Assembly: GCF_000622325.1 (NCBI RefSeq)
Contig: NZ_JASE01000005.1
Span: forward strand, 2,976,001-3,040,000
Source: Sulfitobacter geojensis
Lineage (GTDB): Bacteria > Pseudomonadota > Alphaproteobacteria > Rhodobacterales > Rhodobacteraceae
Direction: 5' to 3'
Length of the DNA stretch: 64,000 nt
The position numbers and the translations under genes were made by a program. The first letter of the stretch is position 1. Each line of letters starts with the position of its first letter. A model generated the notes under the pieces. It ran no database searches. It was not told where the DNA came from and saw only the letters and a program-made list of their open reading frames with translations. This document shows positions 54,863 to 64,000 of this stretch, one piece after another.

Positions 54863-55349
54863 AAACTTTCAGAGTAAATTATGTGTCGCCTTACTTGGTG
54901 GTTTACATTCAAGACGGTGATTGTGAATGGCAGCGTTCTCAATCGTGGACCTAAATCTTAGCATTCGAAATAGAAGTACGGTTGTTACTCCCGGTGTTGA
55001 AAGGTCATCTCTGCTTTGGGCTGGGAGCTGCCTTTAGATGCGTTTCACACGAACGTCCGCTAAGGGCCGTCCTTGTCGTGGACTGTACGCCATTGATGCG
55101 AAAATGCTGCGGCCGATCTAATGACGGTTGAGAGCCCTTAGTGACCGTGTCGAGCTTGAGCTATTCGCAGTCGCAGCATCGCATTCTTTGCAGGGGACGG
55201 CCTTTACCGGACCTCCAATTGTTCACCAAACTTTGCACGATCGTGTTCCAAAGCAGCCATTGCTGCATCGTGAAGCAAATCACCGATCGTTTGTCCGAAC
55301 GACAGGTAACGCTACCCACCTTTGCATCAGCGGATATTTTGACCGTAAT
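54863..55349. other. Intergenic region downstream of RADAR
   Basis: A 487-bp stretch with no supported gene. The segment around 54960-55130 is GC-richer than the RADAR genes and could be remnant chromosomal sequence. No clear terminator hairpin was seen after rdrB. Confidence 0.4.
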
Positions 55350-55655
55350 CTAGTTGATAAGAGCCTTAACCAAAAGCGTTGCTGCCGCCGCCAGATAAAT
55401 GCTGTCACCGTTCGCGACGTAGATTTCGTTGCGACCGGGGCGCGGAAGGCCGCGTGCGCGCCAATTTTTGACCACGACGACATCCTGATTTTTGAACCGG
55501 TGGCCAACTGCATGCCGTTGCCGTTTTACGGTTTTCACCTTAGCGCCGTGCTTTTGGACACTGTGTTTGATAATTGCTCTGTCTGCCACTGCGGTGCCCG
55601 GCAGAACAGCGGTTGTAGCTATCGCCAAGACGAGAACAGGTGCGCATCGTTTCAT
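55350..55655 (-). CDS. RcnB-like periplasmic protein
   Basis: A ~101-residue exported protein. From Met at 55655 it begins MKRCAPVLVLAIATTAVLPGTAVA, a standard signal peptide; an upstream in-frame start at 55667 adds four residues. The mature part is basic, and its C-terminus HRFKNQDVVVVKNWRARGLPRPGRNEIYVANGDSIYLAAAATLLVKALIN matches the RcnB domain pattern (V.VxDWrxYGLPxPPxGxxWVxxGxdxxLia). RcnB in E. coli is linked to nickel/cobalt homeostasis; most homologues are uncharacterised. It stands alone between RADAR and the RND pump. Confidence 0.75.
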   Translation of the reverse strand: MKRCAPVLVLAIATTAVLPGTAVADRAIIKHSVQKHGAKVKTVKRQRHAVGHRFKNQDVVVVKNWRARGLPRPGRNEIYVANGDSIYLAAAATLLVKALIN

Positions 55656-55891
55656 CCGGTTCTGCATTTGGTCGCTCCAAATTGTTACCTACCTATTCAA
55701 CGTTTGGTGCGCATGTTTCTGTCACTGCAACCGAGAGATTGTTTGCCATCAACAGCACAGTAGCGAGTGGTCTATGGTGCCCCCGTCTCTTCTGGGCGCG
55801 GGGAAGCAAATGCGATCGGCCTCCCCATCGCGTGCGGGCGCTTTGGTGTGGCATCTGGATCTAATCCACTGTAACTACTGACACCGCTCCA

Positions 55892-58800
55892 CTACACCCC
55901 CGCAGCTGCCTCAACCTCTGACTTCAGCCTCTGCGCCGCCCCTCCCGGTGCCGCTCCCCAGACGGCGATCCAGCGGTAGAAGATCGGCGTTAGGAACAGA
56001 GTGAACACGGTGGCAAAGCCCAAGCCGCCGACGATCACCCATCCGACGGCGATCCGGGCCTCGGCCCCTGCGCCGGTGGTCAGGATCAATGGCAGCCCGC
56101 CAAAGACCGTTGAAACCATCGTCATCATCACCGGCCGGATGCGCAGCCGCAGCGCGCTTCGGATGGCGCTGTCGATGTCCTCCCCTGCCTCGCGCAGTTG
56201 GTTGGCGAACTCGACGATCAGGATGCCGTTTTTGGCCATGACCCCAATCAACATGACAAGGCCGATCTGGCTGTAGTAGTTGAGCGAACCGCTGGTCATG
56301 GAGATCGCCAGCAAGGCAGCAGCAAGGCCGAAGGGCACTGTCATCATGATGACAACCGCGCTGGCGAAGCTCTCGAATTGGGCGGCCAGAACCAGAAGCA
56401 CCACGATCAGCGCCACGCCGAACACCATGTAAATCCCCCCTTGGGAATCGTCGAGCGTCGCCGCCTCTCCGGTGAAAGTGATGCCCATGCCTTCGGGAAG
56501 AACTTCGTCGGAGAGCGTGAGCAGCCGGTCCATCGCCGTGGACAGGTTCACACCTTCGCCGAGGTTCGCTTGTAGCGAGACGGAGAGCGCGCCGCCGAAC
56601 CGCTGGATCTGCGCGTCGCTCACCACCATGTCGAGCGATGCGACGGTCGAGAGCGGGACATAAGCGCCACTGTCGAGGCGGATGGACATGGACGCGATGT
56701 CGGACGGATCGTTGATCGGCGGCCCACCGGGGACGACATTCACGTCCACTTCAATGTCATCTGAAAAGACACTGACCGCCACATTGCCTTGCACCATGGC
56801 GCTTATGAGGCTTGTGACATCCGTAGTGTTCAGCCCCATGTCGCCTGCGGCACTGTCATTCACGGTCACTTCCAACTGGGCGTTGACGCTATTGTTTGAC
56901 AGTTGAGGGTTCAGGAAGGTGGCATCCTGCGACATCGCACCGACAAGGGTGTCGGCGGCTTCGGTCATGTTCGCAAGGTTGGTGCCCGTCACGGCAAAGC
57001 TTAACCCGCCGCCCGCGCCTCGGATGTTCAGGCTGTTGGTTGAGCGGGCGCTGACCAGAACGCCTGGAACAGAGGCCAACTTGCCACTGATCTGCGAGAT
57101 CAGCTCTTGCTGGGTGAAGTCGCGCTCGGTCCAATCGGGCAGGCGGACGACGACAATGGCACTGGTGCCGCCGCCGACGCCGATAATGCTTTGAATCGTC
57201 TCGATCTGCCCGCTGTCCTGATATGGCGCGAGAATGTCTTCAACGGCCAGAACCTGCGTATCGAGGTAGTCAATCGTCGTGTCCGAAGCACCGCGGGCCT
57301 GCACGATAAAGAAGCCCCGGTCCTCGTTCGGGGTAACGGCGGACGGCAGCGTCGTCGCGGCACCCATGGCGATGATGGCGAAACCGATGGCGACCGACAG
57401 AACCAGCAAGGGCGTGCGGATGGCGAAATCGATCACTCGGTCAAAACCACGCGCCAAGGCACTGGGTTCGGTAGGGCCCGCACTTGCCTGCGTCTTGCCT
57501 GGATCCAGAAGGGCCGACAGAACCGGCGCGAGGGTCAAGGCGGTGATTGACGACAGCGTGACCGCAAAAGCCAGCACAAAGCCGAACTCCGAAAACACGC
57601 CCCCCGCCTGGCCGGGCAGGAACGAAATCGGGATGAAGACCGCAGCAAGCGTCGCGGTGGTCGAGATGACGGCGAAGAAAACCTCGTTCGTGCCCGAAGC
57701 CGCGGCGGCAAACGCCCCCATGCCCGACTTCCGCTTGCGCACGATGTTTTCGACCACGACGATGGCATCATCCACCACCATCCCGGTTGCGAGAACCAGC
57801 GCGAGGAGGCTGATCGTGTTGACGGAAAACCCTGTTAGCCAGATCGCAGCAAGCGTGCCGACCAAGGCCACCGGGATCGTAACTGCCGGGATCAAGGTCG
57901 CCCTCGGAGAGCGCAGGAACAGGAAGATCACCGCGATCACGATGCCGGTGGCGAGAAGGATGGATTTGGCGACCTCGTTGATTGACCCTTCAATGAAGAT
58001 GCCGTCGTCGGATGTGACCAGCAGCTGCACATTCTCGGGCAGTTGGTCGCGCAACTCTTCCACCGCGACCGCAACGTCGCGCGAGATTTCCAGCGTGTTG
58101 CCAACGGATTGGCGGGTGATATCGAGGCCAATGGCGGTTTCACCGTTTACGCGGGTGTAAACGCTGGTGTCTTCCGGGATCAGTTGGACGAAGGCGATAT
58201 CGGCCACTTGGGTCGTGTCGTTGACCGGTAGCTGGTTGATGGTGTCCACGGTGACAGCTTCGTTGCCGACCCGCAGCGAAAGCGTTTGGGATTCACTTTC
58301 AAGCGCGCCAAGGGCAGTGTCGTCGCGGAGTTCGGCAACTGCGGTGGAGACGTCAAAGATTGTCAGCCCGCGGCTCAGCAACGATGGCATGTTCACCGCC
58401 ACCCGGAATTCATTGGCACGGTCGCCGCGTAGGGTCACCTCGGCGATGCCGTCAACCAGTGACAGACGTTCGTAAACCGGGCCCTCGGCAAGTTGGGTAA
58501 GCTCATCAAGGCTGGCATCCCCCAACAGGGCAAGGCGAATGATCGCGTCAGCGTTGCTGTCGCTTTTGCTGACGGTGGGGTCTTCGATATCGTCAGGCAG
58601 AGAGCGCAAAGCCCCGGAGACGATCTCGCGCGCCTCATTGGCGGCCACGTTGGCATCCGTCCCGTCGGAGAGGTCGATGGTGATGCTGCTCGACCCGGTG
58701 GAGGACGAGGATTCAATGTAAGACATCCCCTCGAGTGCGCTCAGCGCATCTTCAAGGACCTGCGTGACTTCGGTGTCCACCGTGCTGGCCACGGCACCTT

Positions 58801-58981
58801 CGTAGGTGGTTCTGACGGAAAGTACAGGCTGGTCCACATCCGGCATTTCGCGGATGTCGACGCTGGTGAAGGCCGCGAGCCCGGCGATGATGATCAGCAG
58901 GTTCAACACGATCCCAAAGATGGGGCGCGCCACAAAAATGTCTGCGAAACCGGCCTTATGCGCTCTTTTCTCGAAACTCAT
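55892..58981 (-). CDS. RND efflux pump inner membrane protein (HAE1/AcrB type)
   Basis: A 1029-residue RND transporter. It starts FADIFVARPIFGIVLNLLIIIAGL (first helix), followed by the porter domain beginning VDIREMPDVDQPVLSVRTTYEGA, and has the TM4 proton-relay motif GMVVDDAIVVVEN (~400-412), with a second set of helices at 835-1010 including VMLIGVMAKNGILIVEFANQLR. It should export drugs, solvents or lipids, using the proton gradient. The start overlaps the adaptor stop by 4 nt. No outer-membrane channel gene adjoins, so a TolC-type protein encoded elsewhere is probably used. Confidence 0.95.
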   Translation of the reverse strand: MSFEKRAHKAGFADIFVARPIFGIVLNLLIIIAGLAAFTSVDIREMPDVDQPVLSVRTTYEGAVASTVDTEVTQVLEDALSALEGMSYIESSSSTGSSSITIDLSDGTDANVAANEAREIVSGALRSLPDDIEDPTVSKSDSNADAIIRLALLGDASLDELTQLAEGPVYERLSLVDGIAEVTLRGDRANEFRVAVNMPSLLSRGLTIFDVSTAVAELRDDTALGALESESQTLSLRVGNEAVTVDTINQLPVNDTTQVADIAFVQLIPEDTSVYTRVNGETAIGLDITRQSVGNTLEISRDVAVAVEELRDQLPENVQLLVTSDDGIFIEGSINEVAKSILLATGIVIAVIFLFLRSPRATLIPAVTIPVALVGTLAAIWLTGFSVNTISLLALVLATGMVVDDAIVVVENIVRKRKSGMGAFAAAASGTNEVFFAVISTTATLAAVFIPISFLPGQAGGVFSEFGFVLAFAVTLSSITALTLAPVLSALLDPGKTQASAGPTEPSALARGFDRVIDFAIRTPLLVLSVAIGFAIIAMGAATTLPSAVTPNEDRGFFIVQARGASDTTIDYLDTQVLAVEDILAPYQDSGQIETIQSIIGVGGGTSAIVVVRLPDWTERDFTQQELISQISGKLASVPGVLVSARSTNSLNIRGAGGGLSFAVTGTNLANMTEAADTLVGAMSQDATFLNPQLSNNSVNAQLEVTVNDSAAGDMGLNTTDVTSLISAMVQGNVAVSVFSDDIEVDVNVVPGGPPINDPSDIASMSIRLDSGAYVPLSTVASLDMVVSDAQIQRFGGALSVSLQANLGEGVNLSTAMDRLLTLSDEVLPEGMGITFTGEAATLDDSQGGIYMVFGVALIVVLLVLAAQFESFASAVVIMMTVPFGLAAALLAISMTSGSLNYYSQIGLVMLIGVMAKNGILIVEFANQLREAGEDIDSAIRSALRLRIRPVMMTMVSTVFGGLPLILTTGAGAEARIAVGWVIVGGLGFATVFTLFLTPIFYRWIAVWGAAPGGAAQRLKSEVEAAAGV

Positions 58982-60156
58982 GCGCCCGGTCCTTTGCGCG
59001 CGCCAGCGGCGGTGACCTGCGCGCCTTCACGCAGCTTCGCAGCCCCCTCGACCACGATCTCAGCACCCAAGGGGGCGTCGGTCTCGACCCAGACCCGATC
59101 GCCTTCGCGGTAGCGGATGGTGACAGGCACCCGGCGGGTGCTGCCCTCTTCGGCGACCCAGATGCCCGCGCCGCTGCGGTCCCACGTAATGGCGGTTGCA
59201 GGGACGACAGGCAGCGGGTCGGTCTCTTCGGTCATGCGAATGGCAAATGTCATGCCAGCGAGCAGCAAGCCTTCAGGGTTTGCGATCTCGGCTTTTACCG
59301 TCGCGCTGCGGGTCACGCTGTCGAGCCTGCTGTCGAAAGCGGTCACCTCCCCCTCAAAAATGCGGCCCGCATAGGTGGGGGTCGTAACAAGGACCGGTTT
59401 GCCCTCGGCCAAAAGGCCGATGGAGCGTTCCGGCACCTCGAACGTCGCCAGCAGGCTGGTGGTATCGTCAATGGTCACAATAGCATCTCCGCTCGACAGG
59501 CGGTCGCCCACGCTGACCTCGCTCAGCCCCAAACGGCCAGCGATCGGTGCTTTGATCGTCCGGTCGCCCAGCGCGACTTGGGCCAGCCCCAAATTCGCTT
59601 CTGCCAAGCGCAACGCCACCCGCGCTTCCGAAAGCGCCACATCGGTCACCACGGAACTGCCATTGCTGCGCAGGCCCTCATAGCGGGTGACCGTTTCCTG
59701 CGCCTGATCGCGATTGGCTTCGGCAATCTCGAGCGCCAGCCGTTCTGTGCGGTCGTCCAGTTTCAAGAGGAAATCACCCTTTTGCACCATCGTATTGGCA
59801 TCAAGCGCCGTTTCGACAACCTCGCCCGCATCGGTCGCGGTCACTTCTGTCTGTTGAAGCGACACGGCGCTGCCGACGGTGCGCAGGACCAGTGTGTATG
59901 CGCGGCCCTCCAGTGGCGCGAGAACGACCGTGGTCGCCCGCCCCTGCCCACCGCGGCTCCGCCCAGATTGGGCCTCTTTGGGTGCCTCGGCTATCTCTGT
60001 AGCACTGCCGCCCCAGAGCTGCGCAACCTCATCCGGCACGCCGAATGCGATGCTGTAGGCACCTGCGATGATCATGAGGGAGAGGGCGGCGTAAGATAAT
60101 TTCTTCAAATTCTTCATGGCTCCTGAAAGGCGCTGTCGAAAGGGACTGGGTGTCAT
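58978..60156 (-). CDS. RND efflux periplasmic adaptor (membrane fusion protein)
   Basis: A ~392-residue adaptor. After a short basic region it has a membrane anchor (LSYAALSLMIIAGAYSIAFGV), then lipoyl halves and a hairpin (TATDAGEVVETALDANTMVQKGDFLLKLDDR ... ALGDRTIKAPIAGRLGLSEVSVGDRLSSGDAIVTI), a beta-barrel, and a membrane-proximal domain near GAGIWVAEEGSTRRVPVTI. I take ATG 60156 (GGAAG 5 nt upstream); GTG 60195 and ATG 60117 are alternatives. It pairs with the RND pump downstream. Confidence 0.9.
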   Translation of the reverse strand: MTPSPFRQRLSGAMKNLKKLSYAALSLMIIAGAYSIAFGVPDEVAQLWGGSATEIAEAPKEAQSGRSRGGQGRATTVVLAPLEGRAYTLVLRTVGSAVSLQQTEVTATDAGEVVETALDANTMVQKGDFLLKLDDRTERLALEIAEANRDQAQETVTRYEGLRSNGSSVVTDVALSEARVALRLAEANLGLAQVALGDRTIKAPIAGRLGLSEVSVGDRLSSGDAIVTIDDTTSLLATFEVPERSIGLLAEGKPVLVTTPTYAGRIFEGEVTAFDSRLDSVTRSATVKAEIANPEGLLLAGMTFAIRMTEETDPLPVVPATAITWDRSGAGIWVAEEGSTRRVPVTIRYREGDRVWVETDAPLGAEIVVEGAAKLREGAQVTAAGARKGPGA

Positions 60157-60195
60157 TGGTCTTCCCAACTGCGCATTCTGATAGATCATCCTCAC

Positions 60196-60912
60196 CGAAC
60201 GGGGGACTGTTCTACGCTACGATCAATTGGAGGCGGTGCGAAATTTAATGGTAAAGAGAGACCCTGCGATGCTTTTTCTGCTTCTTATACGAAGAGCGAA
60301 GAATATTCCGTCGCTCAAACATTATCTTTCCGATCAAAAAGTGGGGTGTCTGTCGATCAGGGCAAAACCTGCGAACGCTGACTTGGACGGTGGTATGCTG
60401 GTGCCCTAATAGCAGCTTTTAATCCTTAGCAGCTATTGGTTGGCGAAAGCAGCGAAGGTTGGAAAACCGCCGTTCCTCCAAGAGATCTTCTCAACTGCAA
60501 TGGAGACTGTGCGTCCGCAGCAAATGGCAGCAAAGTCCCGCATTGTGTGGATTCGCCAATCAACCGATTTCGCAGTCGCAGCGAATGACTGCAATGGCGA
60601 GCCCTACCGCAGCAACTTGACCGGTCGGCCAAGGTCGGCTTTGGGCCGTTTATGTTGGTCAGAGCAGGAACGTTTGGCTGGATCGCTGGAATGCGGCTAA
60701 CCGCAGTTCCAAGCCGATTTTGTCGGATAACTCGAATATCTAACGGCCTGAAGTTCATGCCAAGACCTGTTGCGACCGCTAAATTGAAACCGAGTGTCCA
60801 GTGGAGCCTCTGGGAGGCTAGGACATTGCCAACGCAGCGCTCGGACTCGACAGCAAAGCGCCAGAGCTGCCGCCTATCGTCAAACCTCGTGGTGACCCGC
60901 ACATTGAGCGCC
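60196..60912. other. Intergenic region between efflux operon and helicase
   Basis: A 717-bp gap. Open frames on both strands (for example 60426-60902 minus) have biased composition, no start signal and no domain, so I call none. It should hold the promoter of the efflux operon at its left and possibly the helicase terminator at its right. Confidence 0.45.
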
Positions 60913-63660
60913 TTAGTTACTTCGGTTCGCGTTTTCTATGGCATCTCGCGACGCAGTTGTACGGCATTTCGGAAACGACGAACAACCAAGAAACGGCTGA
61001 TTATTCTGCCCGCTTCTAACAACCATTGTTCCCTGACTGCAGGTTGGGCATGTAGTGCCTTCGGTTACGGGTTCTTTCAGTCGAACGGATTGAACTGACG
61101 CGGCTTTACTGGAGCTAAAAGACAAAAGCCCTTTGGTGTAGTCACATTCGGGGTGCGCGCTGCAGGCTTCGAATGGGCCATACCTACCAGATTTCTGGCT
61201 GAGTGTACCGTTGCCACATTTTGGGCAGATCTTCAGCGTGGTAGTGTCGTTCTTGATCTCGGTATAGCCATCCTTTGCAAGCTCGATAACAAACCGTGAA
61301 GGTTTGTCTTGCAAGGTATAGACACGTGTTTGACGACGGGCGCGCGTCAGCGCCACATAGAATAGGCGGCGCTCCTCGGCTAAAGGAAAATCATCGGGCT
61401 CTGGCATCGCCAACTGCAGCACCGGATCATCAACAATTTGACTGGGAAAACCCATCAGACCTTCGGTCACATTGAGCAGCATCACGTAGTCAGCTTCCAA
61501 GCCTTTCGAAGCGTGCGCCGTCGAAAAGCTGAGGTCGAGTTGATCACCGAATGTTCGTTGCCATGCATTGAGGCTTGTGGGCTTGTCTTTGTGGTACCTT
61601 CCCACGAGCATGACGGTAACCTTCTTGCCGTTCTGCATGTCGAGATCGCCAGTCTTTGCAGCAACAAATAGTTGTTTCAAGTGCCTCTCTAGGCAATCCA
61701 TCGCGGAGCTCACCGTCTCGGCTGCGAATACATGTAACGGCGGCGTCTTATAATTATTTGTGGATTCGACAGTTTTTTTGATCTGTTTTGGGTTCTTCTG
61801 AATGAACTCGCTGGATGCGTCGCACAGTACTTGGGGACATCGAAAGGTCTTGCTCAAAGTCAGTTGCGTCGCGCTCGGAAATGTTTTTTCGAAACCCGTC
61901 ATGACGGTGATGTCTGCCCCCGCAAAGCGGTTGATGCCTTGCCAGTCATCGCCGACGACACACAGGTTTAAAGACGATTCAGCACTTTCTTTCAAAGCCT
62001 TGAGAAGTCGGAGCTTTGCTTGCGACACGTCCTGAAATTCGTCCGCTAGAACCATTTTATATGGGCTTTTGAATGTGCCGCTCTCGATGTGGTGGATTGC
62101 GGCCAGCAACATATCGTCAAAATCGACACTTTCTTCCGATTTCAAACGCCGCTGCCACTCATCAGCAACCCTCTCGTAAAGCCTCACAAAACGGCTCAGG
62201 CGTTCGCGGTGACTTCGTTCAAGCTTGGTAATTGAGTTGTGGAGATCCTGATGGCTTAGGCCATTGCTTTTAACGTGCTGTTGAAACGCGCGGATTGTGG
62301 AGGCCAACTGTTTTGTTGGGATGGGCTTTTGCCCAGGCGACGGGCGGCTCACATCAAATTCAAGGATCTCGCCGTGCTGCTCCAGCTCCAACCTTAAGCG
62401 ATCAATGTCGTCGCCATTTCGTAAGCCGTGAGATGTGGTCTCAAAGAGTTGTGTCTCTTTTTCGTCGTGCAGCGTTCTTTTCCATTGGACTCCTGAAACA
62501 TAGTCGACTGAAAAATGCGTCGGAGCTTTTTCTTCTTCATTCAGTGCAAAGTGCTCGTGATAGAGCCTGATACGGGGATAATAGAAATCAGGATGATACT
62601 GTGAATATTCTTCAGTGACAGTGTCGTGTTCGTATGGGCGTTCGTATTCATATTGAACACCGTGATAGAAAAGAAAGTCGCAAATCATCCGCTCTTCTTG
62701 GCTTTTCACGTACTTTCCGTCTGCAGTTTGAATGCTGCCTTGGCCGGTCGCGTCGGAGCGAGGTTGTTTGATGCTTTCCCACTCCCCAATATCACGCCCG
62801 TAGACTGTCCTGAACATATCCCAGTCTAGTCTGAAGCGAGGATCTCGCTGTCGCAGGTCTTCCACAATATCTGAAATCGCTTGAACGTCTCTGCTAGACT
62901 CAACCCAATCCGCCAATCTGGGTTTACGCCTTGTGCTTTTCCCGATCACTTCAAGACCAAAAGCATTAAAAGTCATTACGTTGATGCGTTCGACATTTTC
63001 TACGTCGCTGAGGCGTTCTTTGATGCGTGCTTCCAGTTCCACTTTCACGGACTTATTGAAAGCAAGTATCAGGATCTCTTCAGGCTGAGCGAGGCCTTCT
63101 TTTAACGCATATCCAACACGTGCAACTATAGTGGAGGTTTTCCCAGATCCGGCAGCTGCAACAATTTGAACTGCATCATCCATGCAGATACAGCAGTCCA
63201 TTTGCTCATCTGTCAAAGGGTTGCTTTCGACCGAGGAGAAAAAGTCGATCAGTTTTTCTTTCTGGCTAATTAGAAAACTGGAATTGTGACGTACAAACTC
63301 CAAACGCAGAGCTTCTTCGCACCTGTTTAAGCGTGAACTAGCAATTATATCTAATGCTATTGAAGCGCCCTGCGAAGCGTTTGGCTTTTCTAACGAGCCT
63401 CCATTTTCATAGGGCGGAAATTCCTGAGCAATCTCAGATGCTAAGTTTTTCGGGATCCATTCGCTCCAGTTGACGATAGGCTCCCATTCGTTGCGCCACT
63501 CCGAAAACTCTGAATCACTGTCAATAGAAGGCAGCTTTGGTTGCTCTGCTTTGTTAGGCGTTCTACGGAGCACAGAACTCGATGGTTGCCGTTTTTTATC
63601 ATCTCCGAGAAACGAGCCTATCCCGCCGATGATAGCAGCACCGATTATCAATTCTAACAT
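60913..63660 (-). CDS. UvrD/HelD-type DNA helicase with two C-terminal zinc fingers
   Basis: A 915-residue superfamily 1 helicase. It has a short hydrophobic N-terminus (LELIIGAAIIGGIGSF), Walker A AAAGSGKTSTIVARV (~165-180), the DExx box VLADEFQDVSQAK (~536), the GDDWQGINRFAGAD motif, and motif VI AEERRLFYVALTRARRQTRVY. Between motifs Ia and II there is an insertion with EERMICDFLFYHGVQYEYERPY and HPDFYYPRIRLYHEHF, which resembles a PD-(D/E)XK nuclease-like fold found in HelD-type proteins. The C-terminus has two topoisomerase-type C4 zinc fingers (CPKCGNGTLSQKSGRYGPFEAC and CPTCSQGTMVVRSGQ...FLGCSSFPKC). It may serve in repair or in defence. Confidence 0.9.
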   Translation of the reverse strand: MLELIIGAAIIGGIGSFLGDDKKRQPSSSVLRRTPNKAEQPKLPSIDSDSEFSEWRNEWEPIVNWSEWIPKNLASEIAQEFPPYENGGSLEKPNASQGASIALDIIASSRLNRCEEALRLEFVRHNSSFLISQKEKLIDFFSSVESNPLTDEQMDCCICMDDAVQIVAAAGSGKTSTIVARVGYALKEGLAQPEEILILAFNKSVKVELEARIKERLSDVENVERINVMTFNAFGLEVIGKSTRRKPRLADWVESSRDVQAISDIVEDLRQRDPRFRLDWDMFRTVYGRDIGEWESIKQPRSDATGQGSIQTADGKYVKSQEERMICDFLFYHGVQYEYERPYEHDTVTEEYSQYHPDFYYPRIRLYHEHFALNEEEKAPTHFSVDYVSGVQWKRTLHDEKETQLFETTSHGLRNGDDIDRLRLELEQHGEILEFDVSRPSPGQKPIPTKQLASTIRAFQQHVKSNGLSHQDLHNSITKLERSHRERLSRFVRLYERVADEWQRRLKSEESVDFDDMLLAAIHHIESGTFKSPYKMVLADEFQDVSQAKLRLLKALKESAESSLNLCVVGDDWQGINRFAGADITVMTGFEKTFPSATQLTLSKTFRCPQVLCDASSEFIQKNPKQIKKTVESTNNYKTPPLHVFAAETVSSAMDCLERHLKQLFVAAKTGDLDMQNGKKVTVMLVGRYHKDKPTSLNAWQRTFGDQLDLSFSTAHASKGLEADYVMLLNVTEGLMGFPSQIVDDPVLQLAMPEPDDFPLAEERRLFYVALTRARRQTRVYTLQDKPSRFVIELAKDGYTEIKNDTTTLKICPKCGNGTLSQKSGRYGPFEACSAHPECDYTKGLLSFSSSKAASVQSVRLKEPVTEGTTCPTCSQGTMVVRSGQNNQPFLGCSSFPKCRTTASRDAIENANRSN

Positions 63661-63777
63661 TCCGTACCTCTATGAAACAGAGTTGAAGATCGCCGTAGAA
63701 AAGCCTTAAAAAAATTTAAGCATCTTGCACTTAGCAGTTGTTACGCAAAGGGTTGCTCAACACTGCATCATTAGACT

Positions 63778-63996
63778 TTAGAACGGTGGATCATTGTCGA
63801 ATTTAGATGGCGGCTGCGGGTCGGTTACTATTTGTTCGCTTTCTGGCGTGTCACGTGGCTGTCCATCCGTGAAATAGATTTGGTAACCGTGTTCAGTACG
63901 GCTACGAACATGCGAACGTGCATTTGAAGTATCCCACGCAGAAAGATCTTCGTACGAACTAAATTGAGGCCCTAGAGTATATCCTTTTTCCTCCAT
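63778..63996 (-). CDS. Small unknown protein at the window edge (possibly partial)
   Basis: A 72-codon acidic/polar frame with an ATG at 63996; it could continue upstream outside the window. The sequence contains SSYEDLSAWDTSNARSHVRSRTEHGYQIYFTDGQPRD and no recognised domain. It lies 117 bp downstream-side of the helicase start on the same strand and might precede it in an operon. Confidence 0.4.
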   Translation of the reverse strand: MEEKGYTLGPQFSSYEDLSAWDTSNARSHVRSRTEHGYQIYFTDGQPRDTPESEQIVTDPQPPSKFDNDPPF

Positions 63997-64000
63997 AGTG

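Noticed and set aside
55128..55763. 211-codon plus-strand frame overlapping the RcnB-like gene
   Set aside because: It is antisense to a protein with a good signal peptide and a recognisable domain.
60426..60902. 158-codon minus-strand frame in the gap before the helicase
   Set aside because: The translation is dominated by Arg, Ser, Leu and Pro with no motif; overlapping frames on the other strand are equally open.
1..64000. CRISPR array
   Set aside because: No series of regularly spaced identical short repeats was seen, and no cas gene is present.

Overview
The window looks like a chromosome segment of an alphaproteobacterium of the Rhodobacterales (Roseobacter-type). This is inferred from the GC-rich housekeeping genes, the protein families, and a gene style full of ATGA/TAATG overlaps; no marker gene fixes the genus. 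The two ends and the first ~25 kb read as ordinary chromosome. From about 25.3 kb the sequence becomes visibly AT-richer and mosaic, and holds a defence and mobile-DNA island.

Layout. 1-1269: tail of a zinc-ribbon-like membrane protein, a nitroreductase and D-aminoacyl-tRNA deacylase, with overlapping stops and starts. 1366-9401 (minus): a type I secretion locus (repeat adhesin, TolC-like lipoprotein, ABC exporter, HlyD adaptor). 9713-18185 (plus): a CocE/NonD hydrolase, a complete peptide-type ABC importer and an alkaline-phosphatase-superfamily hydrolase; a 124-bp tandem repeat with covarying hairpins separates the two permease genes. 18187-23500 (minus): alpha/beta hydrolase, acyl-CoA synthetase, BON-LysM protein with a clear terminator, and an MsbA-type exporter. 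23583-23796: tRNA-Gly(UCC) and a 46-bp duplicate of its 3' half. 23868-25280: an SDR and a YecA/SEC-C protein.

25710-39158 is a complete type I BREX operon: WYL regulator (BrxR), a protein in the BrxA position, BrxB, BrxC, PglX, PglZ and BrxL, with a palindrome just before brxR. A decayed IS21 element (39232-41780) follows directly and has removed the 5' half of a DUF2087 gene. After a GFA protein, a truncated ArdC and a serine resolvase, two similar res-like regions exactly 3100 bp apart bracket a small module: a leader ORF, an HTH protein, a 94-aa protein and a GIY-YIG/DEDDh nuclease fusion. A NucS-like nuclease and a frameshifted thermonuclease-like gene lie beyond, up to a third perfect palindrome.

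49437-54862 is a two-gene RADAR system (RdrA ATPase and RdrB adenosine deaminase). The rest holds an RcnB-like protein, an RND pump with its adaptor, a UvrD/HelD-type helicase with zinc fingers, and a small unknown ORF at the edge. The island thus combines a modification-based barrier (BREX), a nucleotide-deaminating one (RADAR), several stand-alone nucleases and remnants of anti-restriction and mobility genes. The least described part is the resolvase-flanked module at 44.1-47.3 kb.
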